Part shown: positions 47,594 to 59,252 of the stretch, piece by piece
How the letters are laid out: every line of letters begins with the position of its first letter
Numbering within the stretch: the first letter of the stretch is position 1
Assembly: GCA_030704615.1 (NCBI GenBank)
Contig: CM060733.1
Location: 48,546,001-48,610,000, forward strand
Length of the DNA: 64,000 nt
From: Takakia lepidozioides
Taxonomy: Eukaryota; Streptophyta; Takakiopsida; Takakiales; Takakiaceae
Reading direction: 5' to 3'
Translations under genes and position numbers: made by a program
Notes under the pieces: model-generated
Database searches by the model: none
Seen by the model: only the letters and a program-made list of their open reading frames with translations
Told to the model about the DNA's origin: nothing

Positions 47594-50500
47594 TAAAACC
47601 CATAAGGTTTTTGCTTGCTTTTGTCACTTTTGTTGTCAGATTCTCAAGTCAGGATGGGTTGGCCTAGTGAACAGTCATTTCAGTCTCTTATGACAGGCCG
47701 TGTTGGAATCAGCTACACTAATGTTTGTCAATATCAGTGGGCACTCCTTCTGGGAGAGGCACCAACTGTAGGGACTCGGGAAGAGTATTCCCTCCATTCC
47801 AGACTACGACCAGTTGAGTGTAAAATTTACGGATTAAGACATCTGGGAACAATGACTTTGATCGGTCTGTATGCTGGCATTATTAGAAGATCGTCTGGTG
47901 GACAAGAGTATTGGTAGGAAGGAAGGGTTTCCATTATCTGAGCTATTTCTTGCAACTTCTTGTCTCATGTACTAAGAGGTGGTGAATATGTTGTACTCTT
48001 ATTCTGTCTTGAGAGCAATTTCACTTTGCTCCAAACACAAAGAGAGACGCCGCAACCAAAGTGAGCAAAAATATGAGTCTCTTCCAGTTGCTGGTACTGC
48101 TGCCCTCGGTTCCAAACACCAAGAGATTCTCTAAGTAACAACCACATTGCAAGACGAGCCAAGATGAGAGCTCATCAGTCACAATGTTTCCTGACATGGG
48201 CCTGAGAGATAACAATGGAGGATACGGACACCAGCTCTTCAATGGCAGGAGAGGCAGGAGAGGGTCAACTCGGATTCATGCGAGGAGCTTCAGCAATAAT
48301 GGTCTACTAAGATTAGGAAGGCCTGTGGAGCTGCAAAGGTGATCATTCAGTTCTCTCAGTTGGGTTCTCTTGCTGCAGGGACTCTGACTCCCACTAAGTG
48401 TATGCAAATGCACGAGCCAAGTTCTCGGTCGTTCGTGAAGTCTGACTGCTCACATTGATATCAGTTCTGGCGAGCATTGAAGGGGTAATCATCATTCACT
48501 TCAAGCGGGTGTTACTCATTACAAGCTCAGCAGTTGACCCCAGTTCTGACAGAGGACAGTACCTAACCGAGGTTACTTGAAGACTTTACATTGTACTCTC
48601 TGCTTCTGGGCCAAAAATATGCATGCTACAGAAGGTTGACTAGGGTTCAACTTGTACTAACCGGAGTTCACCTCAATCCAGGTCTGCAGAAGCAAATCTA
48701 GCCTGTACACTTTTGCTTGAAAACAAAGGGTGGTTATAACATTAACAAAGGACTGAAAACAGGCTTTTGAAAGAAGCAAGTGATGCTCTTTCTTGCATTA
48801 AAAGGAAGGAAGAGTATATGCCTTGTGTGACACAGTTATGAGTTGTCAGGTACAGTGAGGAGCTCATAAAGGCTGCACCATGTCAACCTGGAGCATTTGG
48901 GCACTAGGCCTATCCTCTTCCTGTACCCTTCTCCCCCCATGCTTGATTCTTGATCTTGCCCACATGATATTATGTAATTGCTAGACCGTTCATATCTGTC
49001 TGCGGTTCACTGATTGGGTTTTGTGATATATACAGGGTACAACCACGGATCGACAATCTCGCTTCTCCCAATGAGCTGGATCGGTTTTCTTTTTGTGAAC
49101 TTCAGGTTCTTATTAGTGATGGAATGTTTTCATGTTGAGTACTGTGGGCATGGTGTCGGTGCTCTTTTGTGTTGGAAAACCTAGCTGTCTAGGCTCAATT
49201 TTGCCTCCGAAGATGGTAGCAAGTGCTGTAAAGCATTGTCGATGAAGCGTTATGCTTCGCCTCGTCTTCTTTGAGAATGGGAGCCGAGATTCTTTTTGTC
49301 CCAAGACGGATTTGGGGTTATCTTTCACACACAAATTTGTCTTCAAAGTTCATGTCCTTTCCCTTGTATCATGGCTGACCTCACATGTAAGGTGTACCAA
49401 GGGTTTCGGATGACTAATCGTCTTTCCGGGTGTACAATGGAGTGGGACTATCATTGCAATAATCATGACCCTAGCATTTTTCAAGTGGGCAGGGGGTTGT
49501 TCTTCACTTCTTCACGGGCCGAGTCTGTCCCCCTGTTTCCCAAGACATATAAAGAAACAGATAAGAAGTAAAGTATGTGCGCAGTTCTTCCAAGCCGGTT
49601 ACGTACTGATACCTGCTGTATACAAGGCTGCCAAGGTGGCCTAAGCTAATGAAGATAAAGAACTGACTCAGAAATCAATAATTTGGGCCAAGTCTGGCAG
49701 AGCAAGTCCTTGGGTATGGCAGTATCCACACATCTTAGTGTCAGAGTGCAGGACAAAGCTTCCAAGCTGTAGCCAGGTGTGTCTTGTTGTCCCACAAGCT
49801 TCCCAGTTGGCCAAAGCTTCAAGCACAAGCGTGTGTCATAGCCCTCATTATTGCATGCCCCAAGAGGGATTCTTCACATCAGACCTCGATTCCTTGAGGT
49901 TCTTTTGAGCCTCCCCTTGTGCTGGGGACCCTGCATGCCACGGCTTGCAAGCTTTGGGCTCGTCCCTCGAGCCAGCTACGTGTATGGAGCACATACAGAC
50001 ATACCATGATTGTGGGTATATTCAGATGACAAAGGGGTTGTGCAGCGTGCTTGTGCGGCTGAACGCAACGGATGCTGCTCCTCCTCTTGTTTGAATTCAA
50101 CTCAGATTGTGCAGTGGGTTTTATACATCATTCACTTTCTCTAATCTCTGGAGCAGAACCCACGTGACTAGATGGTGCGAAAAACCAACACAAAGATTCT
50201 AAAACATCGAACCACGTTCACGAATCACAAGAGAGGAAAATTGATGAAATGGGCAGCGAGCAGCAAGATTCTCGCAATGCTCTCACATTAAAAACTAGAA
50301 GAAAGAAGGTAATCATTGGAAGCGGGGAAGGGCCATGCTTCTTTGTGGACCAGTTTAATTCAGGTTTGCTTATTTGACTTGACTATCAGAGCTATATTTA
50401 GGACACTTTCTGTCGGTGAATAAAGGCCGGGAATCACAATGTCACAGAGCAGGCAGCGCAGTGGTTGGGTGTTTGTGCCATAGCCAGGGTCCTTCAACAT

Positions 50501-53500
50501 GTGCCTCCTCTTGGCCCGTCGGCGGGATGTGCGTTGAGCAGTAGGCTCTTCTGTCAACTCGGTGGACGTGAAACTTTTGAGCTTTAACCGTTCAAAGAAT
50601 TAGCTGAGACAAGTTCTCGGGAGTTCGAATTTTGCAGCAAGCCTAGGCTTGATTTTGAGTGGCAAAGATGTTGGCAGAGATGTTTGAAAAGCATCTTCCC
50701 AGCTCCCCCCGAGTAGGAGAACACCTGTGAGAAAGGAGAGATCTTGGGAACTTGGAGCCAGCTCAACAGTTTCTAGTTTCTAATTCCACCCAGTGTTTTT
50801 TTTAAGGATTTTTAAAAGGGGTAGGAGTGGCTATATATGTTGGGTGTAGGGTAGTGCAAGTGGCCCACTCTAGGTATTTTTCCTTGAATTGGTAGGCTAC
50901 ATGTATTTCCACTCTTGTCACATTCTGCGAATCAAATGAATGTTGAGGAGCAATGGAAGGCGAAGTACAGAAATAGTTGAAAGCCAAAAAATAATAATTA
51001 AATATTTGACGCCTCATGGAAGTGTAAATTATGGTGTCTCTTCACCCCAAAGGGTTAGTGCCTTCGGCTAGGAAGGTGGAAGGTGGACACCGGACGCCTT
51101 TGTGAGATCAATTGGTGGATTGAACCCAGAACTTCCAAGGTGGTATGTGCCCATTACCACTAGTTGAAAGCCATAATAGGCAAATGGAACTCTTTCTTAT
51201 ATGAAAACCACAACTGCTCAAAGCTTTAAGTTACGAGCGCGGAGGGGACGAGCATCTCCATGGAAACGGAGGAGGCCCCACACCCCTAAACCCACTCCTC
51301 ATCTGGCCCGTCGGATCATCTTGCATGGGCCCCGCCATGGCGACAATCTGTGCTGCCACCTGGGTCCAGGGGCGAGGAGCTTTTCGAGACCCCCCAATTT
51401 TTGGCGAAAACTGCCTTATTTGGACGTCTTTTTCCCTTTGTTTGGTTCGCCAAGGGGATTTTCAGGCTGCCAAATGGCGAAAAATCGCCAATAAAAAAAT
51501 CGCTGGTTCCACCTGAGAGCCAGTAGATGCCTCTCAAGTTCTGGCTGGACTCGCATTGATGAGACCAAGTACAGTATCTGTCGATGCAGTTATTAGGCGG
51601 AGACTTGGGAAACCCGAGCCTCTAAGTGGTGGTAATTTGGTGGTGACACATCCACTTCTAAGATTGTTTTCCTTGCCTGAGTATTAAAGGCAGATTTGAA
51701 AGGGGAGGAGCATCTCGGCTGCACTCATGATGTGGGTACTCTTGTCTTCGTCGAAATCGACCATAGCTCTCAAGTGCCTTGAGAATTCAAAGCTTTTTAT
51801 CTGTTTTGATGAAGCTAGCTATGAAAGATGAAGCCCCGAACTTATTAGAAGAGGCTAAACTTGGAGAGGGACAAGAAGAGGGAGGCGATATGGATTTGAT
51901 ATGGCTAATCCTGGGCAGATCTGGAGCATTAATAACTCATATCCCACATGTGCCTGACAGTATATCGCACCTCGATTCTCTGTGTCGCACCCTGCCAGAC
52001 ATCCGACGACCTTTTCCTTTTCCTACTTTCTAAAGTGTCTTGTGCCCAATCATCACCTTCGCTATTCATTCGCAGCCTCCAATCCACTCCCTTTGCACTG
52101 GGGCTTGTGCCATCTCACTCTCCAAAATAGCAACACCTCATAAAGAAACGGAGGGCCCCCCCCAATATCTCAACACACTTGAACTCCATCCCTCCTCCCT
52201 CTTTTACTCCGAACCAAAGGAAACTCGTAAACAAATCTCTCCCCCTTCCCAAGTTAAATCATCGTGTAACCCGTGAGCATCACATCACTTCCATGATCCC
52301 ACTTACAGCAAATGCAGCCTGGATCAACTCGCACTAATAAATCTCGACATGCAAGCATAACAAAATCAGGCAGCTGACAAACATTCCGATCATCCCACCA
52401 TCTTGTTACAGATCAATCATTCACACCACTTTTTATTGCATTGTTCTGGGAGTTCGTGTTGGTTCTGAATCTTTCACAACGCCGTCAAAACTGCATCACA
52501 GCCACCGCGCACACCTCGCAATCGGAGCAACAAGAGAGGGCGGATGCGAGGCCGGCTCTACAGAGCGCCTGGACTGCAGCCCAGTGTGGAGAGCAAATCC
52601 TCAGCACTGGCGACAGACAAGCGACAGAGGGGGTGCATAACGCTCGCGAGATGCATTAAAAAGGGCCGGCAAAAGGGCCTCTTAACACCAATATCTGGGG
52701 CGTCGTGCCGCGGGGCAATTATCCCATAATGTTTGCCGCGGGAAGGGTGCCTCATTCGCTATTAAAGGGCGCGCGACATCCCAACGATCTCCAGACATCC
52801 CTTTAATCGCTCCTCACTCGTGACGTGCGCACTCCCTGTGACGTGCTCGCTCCTCCTAATTTCCAGTAATATAAGTGGATCGGGAAACATCGCCGGCAGC
52901 CATTATCGGGTGCCGGTGATTGGGTCTGTACGTGGGGCGAGCTTCAAAGTGCCGCCGCAGTGATTAGGGTGCGGTGCGCGCATCGAGGTTAGTGGGCGCA
53001 GCGCAATCATTACAGCTAATTCGTATTTACCCAACCACCGGAGTACCACGGCCTCGCCCTTTGCATTCATTTACCCGCGTTCACTCTAATTATCTAAACT
53101 AACGCCTAACGACTCTTGCCAGCGGATTACTAGTCAACAGAGGGGTGTGGATGGACAGACCCTGGCGTTCATCCGTCCAACCGCGCGACAACGTGTAAGG
53201 CGTGGCAGAGAGGAACGCGGCGGCGCACGGTCCACGCATCCACGTGGCCACTCACCGGGCGGCGCGCGATTGCTCCGTTCTGGAAGCCTCTCTTCTGTTT
53301 GTCCGAATCTTTCTTGTTAGTGTGGGTGGGGTCGAAGATACACGATAGCTAACTAACTAGTGCCGCCTGAAGGTGGGATAAGTTTTGTTGCACTGTGGAA
53401 TTTCCGGATCTTTCTTGTGGTCTCTGTGGACGGTAATGTTGCGATAAGTGTTGTTGGATGTTTCTTGGTAGAGATTGTGGACAATAGTAGTGGGGCAAGT

Positions 53501-55936
53501 GTAACGGAAATTTCTTGCCCAAGTATTCTCTTGTTGATGGACCTCCTGCGGAAGCCAGAGGGGCTGATTTATAGTTGGTGGAAATCCACGGGCAAGGACT
53601 TTTTGGTGTGTAAAACCCCTCTAAATTTGTGTTTTTTTCTTTGCGGAGGGTGAAGTAGGGTGTTCGGTTTTTTATGGGTTTTGAGGGGTCTTCTTCTCTA
53701 AACTACGAACATTCTCTTCTCCCCACATGGGGTGGTTGAAAAGGGGACTACAACACTGGGATACCCTACGAAGAAGAGGGGTGTCCTGTGGGGCCTTGTT
53801 TGTCTAGGTTTTGATCCCGTTCCCTGAGTGGATTGCACCGCAAATTTAATAACCGCAACCGCAGCTTAGTAGATTCCTAAAATTTGAAACAACTAGAACC
53901 GCCGGTTATGAAAAAACCGCCCAACACTGGTATTTATTGCCAATTGTTTTATAAAAGTAGGAATAAACTTTACTGATTAAAAAGGTTCCAGGGCCACTTA
54001 ACCACGGCTAAACTCCAACCAGCACGGTTGGGCATTTATGGGTTAATATACTAAGCACTGTTTTGCAACATGTGAATCTGGCAACAGAAAAGCTCATCAT
54101 TTGCAGATAATTGGTATAACTTAGTTTTCAAAAAAAGGAAAAAAAAACATTTCAGAATTTTCGACAGTAGATGTTGGGAGAGTATTCCCAGTAGTTTTCC
54201 GTGGGGTAAAAATTCTTGCATTCTTATGTTGTGAGGGAAAAAATAATAATTTGAGGAAGTTTTCTAAATTTTACGAATGAACTCTGTTGGATTCGGATGG
54301 ACTATGGGGACCCTCCAAAATGAGTATGAGTGTCTATTTCAGGCTGCCGGGCCTGTGCGCCGGCAGCCGCCATTTTTGGGGACTATGTAACAAGGATTGG
54401 GCAGGCAGTCAACGCAGGCCCCCTTCTAGAAACTAGACAAGCAACTACTTGATGTTTTGTGTTGCAAATTCGATTCTTCGATTGAATAGGCCACGACAAC
54501 TTGACGGAGTCTCCGATCCCTTGCCCACCAGATTCTTCCTGTTTCCTGAGAAGCTTGGGACCTCTTACGACTGAGCTACTATGAGAGATTCGTTTCTCCG
54601 CATGCCTTTCTCTGACGGAAGACTCTTAGAGTCAACTACTAAATCAAATCCCTTCTCGGAAGATGACCTCTCGCTGAGAATAAGAGCCAGGTTAGTTGAT
54701 GCTGCAGAACGGTGTCCAAGTGCCTACCCTTCATAGACAGTGAATTGGAGCTGGACAAGCATCTAACTTACGTACTAGTAAGCTTGAAAGCAGTTTGAAT
54801 CATGGCTTGGGTAGGCTTCCGTTGGTGAGCAACTTTTCGGCACCGCCTTTAACGAACAAACGCATCGTCACAGACTCTTCCTGCCACGCCGTCATGTCAT
54901 GACGTCGCTGCGTTGCTGCTTCGAAACTTATCACGTGTCACTTTGTATTGACTGTTAAGTCGGTGACCTCATCACGATCACGGAAGGATGGTGGGTCATG
55001 CACGTTGGCCCACTCCATCCTTGTCACATGAAACATCTCTCCCACTCAGGGATGGGCGGGATAACTTCACCAAATTAATTTTTGTTAGGAAAAAAGTGGG
55101 TTATCTCTCACTGGTCCACGAATGCCAGTGGTGAGCTCGCCATGTACCTCCTCGTGAGCTGTAAAAGCACCACCACGCAGCCTCAATCAGCGAAGAAGCT
55201 CTTGATTAGAGATGATGACTGCACCTGGCTTCTCTTCACTATTGAAGCTTCTGCAGGTGCAGATGGTGTTGTCATTCTTCTTCTACTTCTTTCTTCTCCA
55301 AATATTGATCCGGTCTGAAAACTAGCCAAATCATGGAGTAGTAGGAGATGGTTACTTGCTCGATGGTGAGGGCAAGGACAGATTCTCTCTCTCTCCCCTT
55401 CCTTTTAAGTACCCAGGCTTTGGCTCTCAACTCTGGTCGATCTGCACAACCAAAGTGATGGAGCATTGAATGGCAGTAAAGAGCAAAGAACCTGGGGAGA
55501 GCCACCCCAGGGGAGCGCACACACACTTATGAATAATGATGATGCAGTACGCAGTAATGAAGCATTAGCGGCTCTCACGAGTTCAGTTATTCCTCTTCTT
55601 GTCCCCATTCAGCACCCTCTCTGAGATGCTCTGCACAATCACTCCTCTTAAGGCACCTTAATTTCTGCTGTCGACTCAGCATTCTCTCAGCCATCTTGTT
55701 GGCAGTTACCCTAACCCTGGCCTCCAACAACTGAATGCAGTTTGTTACAAATATTTCTTCTCAAAGTGCCCACTTGCCCAATATCTCTTCTGTGACGCTC
55801 TTCTCTACGCCACTAACAGAATCGTCTTCTCCACATGTTTTCTCTTTGCACTTGTATAATAGAGGCACGGTCATTACGACTACTAGCTCATCCCTTTGAT
55901 CCTTCTCCCTCCTCATTGTCAATACTTAAACTGTTT

Positions 55937-56222
55937 ACTTCCCTTGGAAAAAATACCTAGAGGAAGCTACACTCGAACTTACTCACTGTCTGATTGCATT
56001 TTGTATTACACTCTAAGGGTTCACAGATGACCGACAATGCCACCACAATTGTAGCCCAAACTCTGGGTACTTCCTTGGAAAGAATAACTTATATACAGGA
56101 AGCTACAGTCGAACTTACTCACTGTCTGATTGATTAGTTTGTATTTCTCTATATCAGTTCACAGATGACCGACTTTGATGAGAAGTAGACGAAAATCCCA
56201 CCACAATTTGTGACCCAAATGT
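55937..56222. repeat. Tandem duplication, period about 132 bp
   Basis: The block ACTTCC(C)TTGGAAA..GGAAGCTACA.TCGAACTT..TTCACAGATGACCGAC..CCACCACAATT occurs twice in tandem (55937 and 56069) with substitutions and a small insertion. No coding content seen. Confidence 0.8.
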
Positions 56223-56914
56223 TAGGCTTTCACCCACATCTACAACTACAAGTCCAAGCAAATCTCCACACCGCCGCATACCGATCTCTCCAGCACGTTG
56301 TTGTGACCTTGCTCTTCCTTCGGGTCCTGACCGAAAGGCGGAGTGCCCGCCTTCTTACATGTAATACTAATTAATAGACCATACAAGCATGTGAGTTGGT
56401 GTACCAAAGCAAGCCAGAGAGGCAGCCATTAAGACAGGGCCCCACTGCAGCCCAAAAGCTGCATCCTTTCAATCAGTTGCGACATCATCGGCTCACATCT
56501 CCATGATCTTATCGCTGTGCGAGACTTGTCTAACTATCCCTCTCGATTCAATGAACTGATCTCTGCTTCCATCGCAAGCAATTCTTTGTCACAAATGAGA
56601 CGAGGATTTCTGAGATATGGTTTTATGAGATCGGGGTTTCTGAGATATGGGTTTTTCCTGTAGGGTCCCAATGATGGAGATAATGATGAAACACCCCACA
56701 AACTCATATTATATTGAGGGAAATACAGGCTTGATCAGGGTCGAGTCATCTCCTGTAGGCTCTGATTGGCGGTGAACCGTTTTGCGAAAGGGGGGGGGTT
56801 TGAGCCCTGGACCGGGTGCACGACCGGCCACCTGGCCCGGGCTGGCGTGGGTGTGAGGGCAGCACGTGCGAGGCAAAAGGTTGCCCGTATAGCCATTGAT
56901 GGGCCGAGTCGTGC

Positions 56915-57056
56915 CACGTGGCGAGATATTTATTGCTCCATTTCAACGCTCCTCCGTACACCTAAAGTTGCCCCCGTACGCCCCCTACACCCGCGCGCGC
57001 TCGCAGGACTCCGTGACGTGGCCCGCTAGGCCTATTACCGAGTCCAACGACACGTG
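56915..57056. promoter_or_regulatory. G-box/ABRE-like CACGTG motifs upstream of the MYB
   Basis: CACGTGGC at 56915 and CACGTGGT at 57051, with TGACGTGG at about 57014 between them. Further CACGTG cores occur at 53241, 54932 and 58342. These are the classic binding cores of plant bZIP and bHLH factors. Their use here is inferred from sequence only. Confidence 0.4.
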
Positions 57057-58630
57057 GTGGGATTCGATTAGCGGAGTGCCACTGTCGTCCAGACAGCTGT
57101 CGGTTAGTCCCATTTCCTGACACGGCGGGAAAGTGTTTTTTAAAGATTTTCTGTTGAATGTATCATTTTACGTATATCTTATACCGCTGGGGCCGTCCGT
57201 CGTCACATTGCTCTCTTGCCGGTGTGACGCAATGTTCTGTCGTTCCACCCATCATTCGAAGAGTTTTGAAAGCTTCGGTACACCATGCAGTGACGCTGAT
57301 GACACAATGTCCATCCTTATGTTTCTCCGCACTCCGTCTTTCCACCGTTACAATGCAAGAGAAACCGAACAAAAAGTATTGGTTGCTGCAATTTTCTACG
57401 GAAACTTGTAAACGCGTCCGGTCTGGACCGTTGTAATCCTCCCCTCCCCTTCATTGGTGGCCTTTCCGCTTAGTGGGGCTGATTTGTGAGTGATCCAACA
57501 CTTTACGATGAGAAATTAACTAACTGAATAAATAAGTAAATAAGTATATAAATAATATTTCTGTCTTCGTAAATTTAATAGTGGAAGAAAAGCTCATAAT
57601 GGCCAGATTTTTGGCGATTGAATAATGGAGTTATAGTGAGTGAGTGGATAACCTGACCCGGAAAACAGTCCGTAGTAATCAAATCTGTCGGAAAAGCCAC
57701 CGGAAAACAAGGCCCGGTTTTAACGGTCATCATGGCACGTCCGGGCCTTTACTACTCACTACTCCTATTTACTATTATCTCGCCTATCTGACACTAGACC
57801 GGTCCGTGTTCAAACCTACTTACACTTGCCCCCCACGGAGAGCACATACTTGTTTGGCCTCCACAAATCCTTTTATGAAATTATACATCGTTTATCAATA
57901 AATTTTCCAGGGCCACTGTCGTCGGTTCTTAAGGAAATAAATAAATAAATAAATCGTGACACATTTGGGAGAGTTAGTGACTTGCCCGGTGGCTAAACGC
58001 GAGTTTAGTGAGTGGGGTAGGACTAGGCCACGTCGAACGGAAGTCAATGAATACGGCAGCTTGGAACACGGTCGATGTGGCCGCCGGGGCCGGGCCGTTA
58101 GGCTGCGTAGCCGGCAGCGTGGACGCACCTGGTTCCCTACCGCCCTCTATATATATATATTCATGTATTGATGTGCGTGTTAATATTAATCCCATATCGT
58201 TTGCACCCAACTGCACCTCCACGCACCTATATATATACAATAGTTGTAGCGCACATGTTGTAGAGGACAAATTAAGCAGAATTTCTGTACCCTGTCGGAC
58301 TTCAATTTGGAGGAGTAAAATAAGGGGGGTAAGAAGTGAGTCACGTGGGCTAAAGGCAGCGTAGGCCAAACTGACTCGTAAAGAAGCGCCGCCGCCTGAA
58401 ATGTACTGGGCGACTGCCCGGCGGGACTCTGGCGCCATAGGCCACGCAGGCCGGCGTGTTCATCAATCCCTGCCACTCTCTCCCTCTCGCTCGCTCTCGC
58501 TTCTTTTCTATATCTCTGCTTCAATCTGCGCATCCCTCATTCCTGCCGCCAGCAGCTTGCATGCTACAGTCTGCTCTGCCTCAATGCTTGTTGGATTTCT
58601 CCCTTTGTAACCACACACATAAATTTACGA

Positions 58631-58680
<50 letters not shown>
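58631..58680. repeat. (CT)n tract in the MYB leader region
   Basis: About 25 CT units roughly 570 bp before the MYB start codon. CT/GA tracts are common in plant core promoters and 5' UTRs. Another possible start region is the TATATATA run at 58147-58160. Confidence 0.9.
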
Positions 58681-58683
<3 letters not shown>

Positions 58684-59252
58684 CGAACAGTCACTAAAAG
58701 TACATTATGTGTTCTGATTGTACTTGAGCCACAACGCTATGTTGGTTTTGAATCTGCGTTTCTCAGTCTGCGGGCCTACCATCCCAATTTTCCAGTCGAG
58801 CATTTTTATTCCTGAGTGAGTTGAGTTTGATTTGTGTGCACTAGACGTAGAGCTCGGAAGTGGACTGCATTCCTCCTCCATCATTTGCTCGGTTAGTTCT
58901 GCTCTGGATGTGCTTCTCTCTGATCTGCGTGCATTTGAGAGGTGACCACTAGACGACGAGGAATCTGGCATCTCTCGTGCTAGTGAAGTGTACTAGCTAG
59001 AACGGTGCCGAGACATACATTGTGGCATGCAACTCGGTGTCCCGCTCGACCCGGTTGTAGTCGTTAGGGTTCTCTATTGGCATCGTTCGCTCTTGTTCCA
59101 CACTTTGCTGATCTACTATACACTGTAGAACTATCTAGAGTCATAACCTAATCCTAGGGCGAAGTAAAGAGAGAAACTTGACTGACTTCAGGTCTTGAGC
59201 AAGATATTCCTGGATCAGAATTGGAGATTATAGCACGAAAGTCGGTATAGAA

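Larger units (their letters stand above)
47594..59252. other. 11.6-kb region without a supported gene
   Basis: Holds the RRS1 3' UTR and, at the right, the MYB upstream region. The open frames are short and none matches a family I know. A minus-strand open stretch at 50.36-50.77 kb (RTSRRRAKRRHMLKDPGYG..) looks slightly protein-like but has no clear start or splice context. There is a 132-bp tandem duplication at 55.94-56.22 kb. From about 52.4 kb, GC rises and CG dinucleotides become common, then composition varies. Confidence 0.5.

Noticed and set aside
50360-50766. Minus-strand frames as a gene
   Set aside because: Two adjacent protein-like stretches are in different frames with a stop between and no good splice sites; no family match.
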